From positions 1-10,725 of the forward strand of contig JAAEEW010000158.1 in the NCBI GenBank assembly GCA_013415595.1: a stretch of 10,725 bases of DNA. Reading direction: 5' to 3'. The position numbers were made by a program, and so were the translations under genes. This document shows positions 6,671-10,725 of the stretch, one piece after another (position 1 is the stretch's first letter; every line of letters starts with the position of its first letter). The notes beneath the pieces were generated by a model. The model searched no databases and was not told where the DNA came from. It saw only the letters and a program-made list of their open reading frames with translations. Source of the DNA: Methanosarcinales archaeon. GTDB taxonomy: Archaea; Halobacteriota; Methanosarcinia; Methanotrichales; Methanotrichaceae.

Positions 6671-7282
6671 GTGCTCTATCGGTTCTACGAGAGGCTGCTG
6701 GAGAGGGATATATCCCGCTACCCCAGCCCCAGGTGTGTGGCCATAGTCCTCTCGGCCGGCGATCTGGAGGGCCGGGGGGTGGCCACGGTGAGAAAGCTGG
6801 TGGACTGGAGCCTGGCCGTGGGGGTGGAATGCCTGGCAGTGCACATCTCCCAGGACACCCCCGACATCCGCGACCGCCTGGCAGCGGAGCTGGCCCATGC
6901 CCCGGCCGAGGTGTGCCTGCACAGCGGCGACCAGGTCCTGACTCTGGGTGCGGGAGGGGGATTGGAGCTGGTGATATCTCTTGGATTTGGAGGTCGCCGG
7001 GAGGTCACGGATGCCATTCGCAGATTGTTGAAGGACGTGGAAGAGGGAAGGATCGGGCCGGAGGAGATCAGCGAGGATCTGATCGAGAAGAACCTGCGGT
7101 TCAGCCAGAGGCCGGATCTGGTCATCCGGGCGGGAGGTAAGCAGCTCAGCGATTTCATGATCTGGCAGGCTGCCTACTCCGAGCTTTACTTCACCGAGGT
7201 CAACTGGAGCTCCATGCGAAAGATCGACTTCCTGCGGGCGGTGAGGGACTACCAGAAACGGGAGCGGCGCTTCGGCCGCTAA
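6671..7282 (+). CDS. Cis-prenyltransferase homologue lacking the catalytic motif (NgBR/Nus1-like)
   Basis: The 203-residue protein is a member of the undecaprenyl/dehydrodolichyl diphosphate synthase family by its C-terminal half: LGFGGRREVTDAIR (104-117), RPDLVIRAGGKQLSDFMIWQ (147-166), YSELYFTEVNW (169-179) and the terminal RERRFGR with the RxG motif. The N-terminal catalytic features are gone. Where active enzymes have HVAIIMDGNGRWA, with the catalytic Asp, this reads CVAIVLSAGDLEG. The FSTENW region is replaced by VHISQDTPD, and the R-x-S phosphate-binding Arg appears as Gln with one residue missing. It is probably a non-catalytic partner of another prenyltransferase, as NgBR/Nus1 is in eukaryotes. 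The only in-frame start is GTG at 6671, without SD. The frame is open back to 6632, and a strong GGAGG plus ATG at 6631 lies one base out of frame. Confidence 0.75.
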   Translation: MLYRFYERLLERDISRYPSPRCVAIVLSAGDLEGRGVATVRKLVDWSLAVGVECLAVHISQDTPDIRDRLAAELAHAPAEVCLHSGDQVLTLGAGGGLELVISLGFGGRREVTDAIRRLLKDVEEGRIGPEEISEDLIEKNLRFSQRPDLVIRAGGKQLSDFMIWQAAYSELYFTEVNWSSMRKIDFLRAVRDYQKRERRFGR

Positions 7283-7295
7283 ATAGCCCTGGACC

Positions 7296-7949
7296 TCAGC
7301 GCTGCTGGGCCTTGAGGGAGGCCAGATCCCTGGAGGGGATCAGGCTCAGGTACTCTGCGGGCACTGGATCGGAGATCACGATGCTGTCGTTCACCCGCAT
7401 CATTTTCACCCCGGCATCCTGGGCAGCGGCGGCTTCGATCTTGATCACCTTGGGATTGCTGGTGCGAAACGTCCCCACATGCCAGGCCTTCTCCGGGCCG
7501 GTGCTCAGGTGAACGTAGCGCTGGGTGGCGGAGCGAAGTCCGACCTCCAGGATCCGGGCCGCCTCCTCCTCCGCCGCGCCGTAGTAAAGCAAAGGCAGCT
7601 CGTTTCGGGGATGGTCCAGCTCCACGTCCACGGAATGGCCGTAGCGAGCCCTGATCTTGCCGTCCACTATCTCGTATCTCTGCTTGGGATCGGACTGGAC
7701 GAGGGCCAGCAGGAGATTCTGGTTCGCCCAGCGGTGCCTGGTCTTAACCACATCTGCCAGGATGGCCAGATCCACCCAGCCCCGGGAGTTCATGGCCAGG
7801 CCCAGATCGTCCGGAAAGTGGCGCAGGGCTCCGGCAATGAGGCGTCCGAGCTGTTCCGTCTTGGCCTCGTCCAGCACCAGGGTGCCTTCGTCCCCGCATT
7901 CGCAACGATCTCCCCTGAAGAACCCGTGTTGTCGGCATCTCCTGATCAT
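7296..7949 (-). CDS. kptA: RNA 2'-phosphotransferase, Tpt1/KptA family
   Basis: The family removes an internal 2'-phosphate from RNA by transferring it to NAD+, giving ADP-ribose 1'',2''-cyclic phosphate. In eukaryotes this finishes tRNA splicing; the archaeal substrate is less clear. The 217-residue protein has an archaeal N-terminal zinc-knuckle-like segment (C5, H8, C16, C18). The core follows: LRH (42-44) with likely catalytic Arg and His, SRGWVDL (55-61), RARYGHSV (100-107), LYYGAAEEEAARILEVGL (121-138) and YVHLS (145-149). The YHGT motif of many relatives is YYGA here; I believe archaeal members vary at this spot, so activity is still expected. ATG at 7949 is preceded by GAGGAGAT six bases upstream. 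It converges with the prenyltransferase-like gene, leaving only 13 bases between the stop codons. Confidence 0.92.
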   Translation of the reverse strand: MIRRCRQHGFFRGDRCECGDEGTLVLDEAKTEQLGRLIAGALRHFPDDLGLAMNSRGWVDLAILADVVKTRHRWANQNLLLALVQSDPKQRYEIVDGKIRARYGHSVDVELDHPRNELPLLYYGAAEEEAARILEVGLRSATQRYVHLSTGPEKAWHVGTFRTSNPKVIKIEAAAAQDAGVKMMRVNDSIVISDPVPAEYLSLIPSRDLASLKAQQR

Positions 7950-7981
7950 GACTATCTCCTCTCCACTGGAGACGAGGTAGT

Positions 7982-7993
7982 GATAGATATAGC
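7982..7993 (-). promoter_or_regulatory. TATA box of kptA
   Basis: The minus strand reads GCTATATCTATC, centred about 38 bases from the kptA ATG. Start of transcription is predicted near 7962, leaving a short leader that contains the GGAG Shine-Dalgarno. Confidence 0.5.
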
Positions 7994-8030
7994 TGACTCA
8001 AAAAGAGGGCCGTTTCCGGGACCAAAGACT

Positions 8031-8040
8031 CAAATATCTT
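8031..8040 (+). promoter_or_regulatory. TATA box of the acidic small protein-mptA operon
   Basis: CAAATATCTT has its centre about 24 bases upstream of the ATG at 8059. No Shine-Dalgarno is seen between them. This spacing predicts a leaderless mRNA. Confidence 0.5.
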
Positions 8041-8058
8041 CGATCTCGACAGATCACT

Positions 8059-8274
8059 ATGCTGGACTCGGATGAGATCGATGAGCGGCTGCGTGAGATC
8101 ATGACCCTGGGACTGGAAGGCGACGTTCATGCACAGGTGACGGAAACTCTGGAGATCATGAACAGGCGCGACGATCGGATAGCATCCGTCCTGGAAGAGC
8201 TTCTGGAAGAGGTAGACGAGCTCATCCGGCTGACGGAGCTGCTGGAAGAGGATGAGGAAGGTCTGGCCAGGTGA
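8059..8274 (+). CDS. Small acidic helical protein upstream of mptA
   Basis: A 71-residue protein that I do not recognise. It is strongly acidic and Leu/Ile-rich. The second half (SVLEELLEEVDELIRLTELLEEDEE, about 43-67) shows heptad-like spacing typical of an amphipathic helix or coiled coil. No signal peptide or membrane segment is present, so it should be cytoplasmic. It is the first gene of a two-gene operon: its TGA stop at 8272-8274 lies within the AGGTGAGG Shine-Dalgarno of mptA, six bases before the GTG start of mptA. That tight coupling suggests either a functional link to MptA or a translational control role. Codon use and the clean amphipathic pattern argue that it is real. Function unknown. 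Confidence 0.7.
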   Translation: MLDSDEIDERLREIMTLGLEGDVHAQVTETLEIMNRRDDRIASVLEELLEEVDELIRLTELLEEDEEGLAR

Positions 8275-8280
8275 GGCCGT

Positions 8281-9231
8281 GTGTGCAAATTGCCGGACAT
8301 TCAGGCCTGCTCCCCGGACTATCCCATCAACCTGACCAGGGTGGGAGTCACCGGAGTAAAGAAGCTGGTCAAGGTGGAGAGGGGAGGCGACGAGCGGGCC
8401 ATAGTGCTCATCTCCACCTTTGAGGTATTCGTGGACCTGCCCTCAGACAGGAAGGGGGCCAACCTGTCCAGGAACTTCGAGGCCATCGACTCGGTCCTGG
8501 AGGAGGAGATATCCAGGCCGGTTTACGAGATCGAGGAGCTGTGCGGGAAAATAGCCTCACGGCTGCTGGCCCGGCACGAGTACGCCACCCGGGCGGAGGT
8601 GAAGATGAAGAGCGAGTACATCATTCGCCGCCAGACACCGGCCACCAGAGTGAACTGCCAGGAGGTGGTGGACATCTTCGCTGAGGCCTTCGCCAGGGCC
8701 GGCCCGAACGGATACCTGCGAAAGCTGGTGGGAGCGGAGGTGGTGGGCACCACTGCCTGCCCCTGCGCCCAGGAGATCATGAAGGACCAGATGCGCCATA
8801 AGCTGGAGGATCTGAGCCTGACCAGGGAGCAGATGGAGCAGGTGCTGGAGATGGCGCCGGTGGCCACCCACAACCAGCGGGGCCGGGGGATAATCTCCAT
8901 CGAGGTTCAGAACCGCCGCTGCGTCCCCCTGGACAAGATCATTCGCATCATCGAGGCGTCCATGTCCTCCAAGGTCTACGGCCTCCTGAAGCGTCCCGAC
9001 GAGGCCATGGTGGTGGCCAAGGCCCACAAAAATCCCAAGTTCGTGGAGGACTGCGTGCGGACCATGGCCCAGAAGGTGGTGGAGACGTTCAAGGACCTGC
9101 CCGACGAGGCGGTGGTCACCCTGAAGCAGATCAACGAAGAGAGCATCCACCGCCACAATGCCTTTGCCGAGAGGACGGCCAAGATGGGCGAGCTTCGCAC
9201 CGAGCTGGCCAGCATGGACCGCCACAATTAA
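8281..9231 (+). CDS. mptA: GTP cyclohydrolase MptA (type IB)
   Basis: The enzyme converts GTP to 7,8-dihydro-D-neopterin 2',3'-cyclic phosphate, the first step of the tetrahydromethanopterin pterin ring; the archaeal enzyme is Fe(II)-dependent. The 316-residue length fits MptA/FolE2 proteins. Motifs: INLTRVGVTGVKK (16-28), DLPSDRKGANLSRNFE (52-67), ACPCAQE (159-165, with the Cys that would lie in the active site), VATHNQRG (194-201) and IHRHNAFAE (289-297). The start is GTG at 8281; the reading MCKLPDIQ and AGGTGAGG five to eleven bases upstream support it. It is co-transcribed with the small acidic protein. The product feeds the carrier used by Mch, encoded elsewhere in this window, but the two genes are not in one operon. 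Confidence 0.95.
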   Translation: MCKLPDIQACSPDYPINLTRVGVTGVKKLVKVERGGDERAIVLISTFEVFVDLPSDRKGANLSRNFEAIDSVLEEEISRPVYEIEELCGKIASRLLARHEYATRAEVKMKSEYIIRRQTPATRVNCQEVVDIFAEAFARAGPNGYLRKLVGAEVVGTTACPCAQEIMKDQMRHKLEDLSLTREQMEQVLEMAPVATHNQRGRGIISIEVQNRRCVPLDKIIRIIEASMSSKVYGLLKRPDEAMVVAKAHKNPKFVEDCVRTMAQKVVETFKDLPDEAVVTLKQINEESIHRHNAFAERTAKMGELRTELASMDRHN

Positions 9232-9274
9232 TATGCGATGGCCAGAGGCAATAGGTTGCAGGTCAAATCTGTGA

Positions 9275-9297
9275 GCCAGGATCTTTCAGGTCCTGGC
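9275..9297 (+). other. Hairpin after mptA
   Basis: GCCAGGA (9275-9281) pairs perfectly with TCCTGGC (9291-9297) around a 9-base loop. It lies 44 bases past the mptA stop and ends 26 bases before the next start codon. There is no T tract, so it may be a processing or stability element of a read-through mRNA. Confidence 0.4.
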
Positions 9298-9323
9298 CAA
9301 ATCCAGTGGCAGACGTGATAATC

Positions 9324-10088
9324 ATGAATAAAATAGACGTGCTAGGCAACACCCTCCGATCCATGATCCAGGAGCGAGGCATTCTGGCCAGATGCGAGCT
9401 GCTTCAGAGGATATACGAGGCCGTTCGCGACGCCGACCTGGACGCCGGGGAGAGGGCGGAACTGGAGAAGCTGGTGGGAAAGCGTCTGGCTCCGGGAGTA
9501 TTCGGCAACATCCTCAGCGGATCGCCGATCTTTCCCGACTTCCCCAGGCTGGACAGCTTCATGCAGATCCAGGGACGGGTCTTCCACTTCGCCCGCAGCG
9601 GGAATTACCAGAAGGAAGACTTCCAGAAGGCCTACAGCGATTTCCTGCAGTCCAGAGAGGAGCTGCTGGCCCTGGTGAGGGAGAACCTTTCAGACCTGCT
9701 GGAGGAGTTCCTGGAGAAAGCCGGCTACAGCCTGGTGGAGAAGGATTCCCGGGGGATGTTGTTCTCCAGCAAAGACGGCCGCAAGCTGACCGGCCTTATC
9801 TATCCCCGCATCGGCATGGTGGCCCTGGACCAGTGTCTGGAGTGCGCCGGCGAGCACCCGGAGGAGTGCGTGGTGGTGGTTCCCCACGAGGAGGGCCTCC
9901 CCCCCTTCGTCAAGTTCTACAGCGACCACGCCGATTCCTTCGAAGAGGAGGGAATCCAGGTGTGGGTGGCCAACATGGAGGAGGGCTCCATCGATCCCTT
10001 CATCGGCTTCACCACGGACATGGACATCTACTCCCAGTTCAAGAATCCCAAGCTGGCGGCCATGGTGAGGTCCACCTGGAAGAAATAA
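9324..10088 (+). CDS. Conserved-looking cytoplasmic protein of unknown function
   Basis: A 254-residue soluble protein with no signal peptide or membrane segment, in no family I can name. The N-terminal 135 residues are largely helical (TLRSMIQERGI, ELLQRIYEAVRDADLDAGERAELEKLV, REELLALVRENLSDLLEEFLEKA). The second half looks alpha/beta: GYSLVEKDSRGMLFSSKDGRKLTGLIYPR, then a Cys-containing DQCLECAGEHPEECVVVVP and IQVWVANMEEGSIDPFIGFT. It may have a nuclease-like or sensory fold, but this is not established. ATG at 9324 is preferred, with GTGAT four bases upstream matching the archaeal anti-SD. GTG at 9306 would add six residues. It follows mptA by about 92 bases on the same strand and may be read through from it or use an AT-rich stretch near 9229-9236. 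Confidence 0.7.
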   Translation: MNKIDVLGNTLRSMIQERGILARCELLQRIYEAVRDADLDAGERAELEKLVGKRLAPGVFGNILSGSPIFPDFPRLDSFMQIQGRVFHFARSGNYQKEDFQKAYSDFLQSREELLALVRENLSDLLEEFLEKAGYSLVEKDSRGMLFSSKDGRKLTGLIYPRIGMVALDQCLECAGEHPEECVVVVPHEEGLPPFVKFYSDHADSFEEEGIQVWVANMEEGSIDPFIGFTTDMDIYSQFKNPKLAAMVRSTWKK

Positions 10089-10192
10089 GCCGGATCGGAG
10101 CAGGCCAGAGCACACTTCCCGCCGCCCGGGAGGGAGATGGGAGACAAGCCTTAAGAGCCGACCCTGCCTTTGTGGATGCAAAGGAGGGAATT

Positions 10193-10540
10193 ATGAGAAT
10201 ATTCTTGACAACCATCCTGGTCCTGCTCCTGACCGCCATGGCCGCCATGGCCGCCGGACCTCAGGGAATTCATGAACCGGGGACTGGACTGGCCAGCGCG
10301 AACGCCAGCACGAATGCCAGCATGAACGGCCAGGCCGGAGGAACGCCCGGTGCAAACGGCATTCACGAACCGGGAACCGGCATTGCAGAGCCCGAGGTAA
10401 AGGAGAGCCGCATTCCCGGCCAGGGACAGGATGCCGCCGAGAGCGAGGCTGAAAAGACATCCAGCACCCCGGGATTCGAGGCCACCCTGGCCCTGACCGG
10501 CATTGCCTGCGCGGCCCTGCTCATCCACCGATCCCGCTGA
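10193..10540 (+). CDS. Small secreted protein with GIHEPGTG repeat and PGF-CTERM-like tail
   Basis: A 115-residue protein. Residues 1-21 form a classical signal peptide (MRIFLTTILVLLLTAMAAMA). The mature part is low-complexity, with sequons NAS at N37 and N41 and the octapeptide GIHEPGTG at 25-32 and 56-63. The C terminus has the tripartite look of archaeosortase substrates: PGF at 93-95, a hydrophobic stretch EATLALTGIACAALLI, then a short basic end RSR. In the PGF-CTERM family this tail is cut by archaeosortase A and the protein is attached to lipid on the surface; whether that applies here depends on the host having the enzyme. The start is certain from the strong GGAGG five bases before the ATG. 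It is probably the last gene before a terminator. Function is unknown; a cell-surface role is inferred. Confidence 0.75.
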   Translation: MRIFLTTILVLLLTAMAAMAAGPQGIHEPGTGLASANASTNASMNGQAGGTPGANGIHEPGTGIAEPEVKESRIPGQGQDAAESEAEKTSSTPGFEATLALTGIACAALLIHRSR

Positions 10541-10609
10541 GATTGAAAGTTGAGAATGGAAAAGCAGGGAGATTGAAAAGATCAGCCAGGGGACGACATA
10601 GAGATAGAG

Positions 10610-10693
10610 GCCCGGGCATTGCGTTGCCCTGGGCGACTCGCCTGAAGGAAGATGGGCCGGCCAGGCTATGGCACGGCCTATCCTGTTTTTTTT
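10610..10693 (+). terminator. Two hairpins followed by a T8 tract
   Basis: The first hairpin pairs 10610-10618 with 10625-10634: nine base pairs, one bulged T, loop TTGCGT. The second pairs 10655-10663 with 10669-10678: nine base pairs, one bulged A, loop GGCTA. Seven bases later comes T8 (10686-10693). The T run and the second hairpin make a strong terminator for the small secreted protein gene. The first hairpin is more than a terminator needs, so the unit could also be a small RNA. Nothing else, and no gene, is seen from 10541 to the window end. Confidence 0.6.
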
Positions 10694-10713
10694 CGGTGAT
10701 AGTATTTGAAGCG

Positions 10714-10723
10714 AAATAATTTA
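10714..10723 (+). promoter_or_regulatory. Possible TATA box of a gene beyond the window
   Basis: AAATAATTTA lies in AT-rich DNA just after the terminator. It would suit a plus-strand gene starting to the right of the window edge, which cannot be checked here. Confidence 0.3.
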
Positions 10724-10725
10724 GA

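Noticed and set aside
6514..7140. Plus-strand frame starting upstream of the prenyltransferase gene, using ATG 6631
   Set aside because: Past the first codons its translation is Gly/Arg/Pro-rich and lacks family motifs; only its start region is of interest, as discussed under the frameshift finding.
8557..9225. 222-codon minus-strand frame inside mptA
   Set aside because: Leu/Gly/His-rich antisense translation of a well-supported gene, common in GC-rich DNA.
9392..10540. 382-codon plus-strand frame overlapping the 254-residue protein and the small secreted protein
   Set aside because: Only its last 115 codons, from the ATG at 10193 with a strong SD, are real. The upstream part is Arg/Gly/Pro-rich out-of-frame translation.
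10541..10580. GATTGAAA occurs twice, at 10541 and 10571, resembling the tail of CRISPR repeats
   Set aside because: Only eight bases are shared, there are two copies, and the flanking sequence does not match. Not an array.

Overview
The window looks like a piece of chromosome from a GC-rich methanogenic euryarchaeon, most like the Methanothrix (Methanosaeta) group. The genus is an inference from GC content and style of protein; no marker gene here fixes it. The methanogen assignment rests on a partial methenyl-tetrahydromethanopterin cyclohydrolase (mch) at the left edge and the GTP cyclohydrolase MptA, which opens methanopterin synthesis. Supporting signs are archaeal TATA-like boxes, Shine-Dalgarno sites of the GGTGA/GGAGG type, several genes that look leaderless, and secreted proteins rich in N-X-S/T sequons.

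Layout. Minus strand, 1-672: the N-terminal 224 residues of Mch with its own TATA box. 673-899 is non-coding, with short direct repeats and a T-rich terminator. 900-1406 (minus) encodes a secreted, very cysteine-rich, sequon-rich protein; an inverted repeat abuts its TATA box. 1407-1822 holds at most a doubtful 35-residue ORF. 1823-2842 (minus) is a secreted two-domain protein. From 6611 down to 3007 runs a probable minus-strand operon: a DUF92 membrane protein, shikimate dehydrogenase (aroE), prephenate dehydrogenase (tyrA) and a two-helix membrane protein. aroE and tyrA overlap by ATGA, and the SD of the last gene overlaps the tyrA stop.

Plus strand from 6671: a cis-prenyltransferase homologue that has lost its catalytic Asp motif, divergent from DUF92. 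Between the two starts is a perfect 19-bp interrupted palindrome. kptA (tRNA 2'-phosphotransferase) follows on the minus strand, convergent with it. Then, on the plus strand, come a 71-residue acidic protein plus mptA (an operon), an unrecognised 254-residue cytoplasmic protein, and a small secreted protein with a duplicated GIHEPGTG motif and a PGF-CTERM-like tail. The window closes with two strong hairpins and a T8 tract.

How it fits together. mptA and mch serve the C1 carrier of methanogenesis. aroE and tyrA serve aromatic amino acid synthesis. The DUF92/cis-prenyltransferase-like pair points to polyprenyl-phosphate (lipid carrier) metabolism, which would support the N-glycosylation implied by the sequon-rich secreted proteins. 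The most interesting element is this divergent pair: the prenyltransferase homologue looks like an archaeal counterpart of the non-catalytic NgBR/Nus1 subunit of eukaryotic heteromeric enzymes. No mobile element, CRISPR array, tRNA or rRNA was seen.
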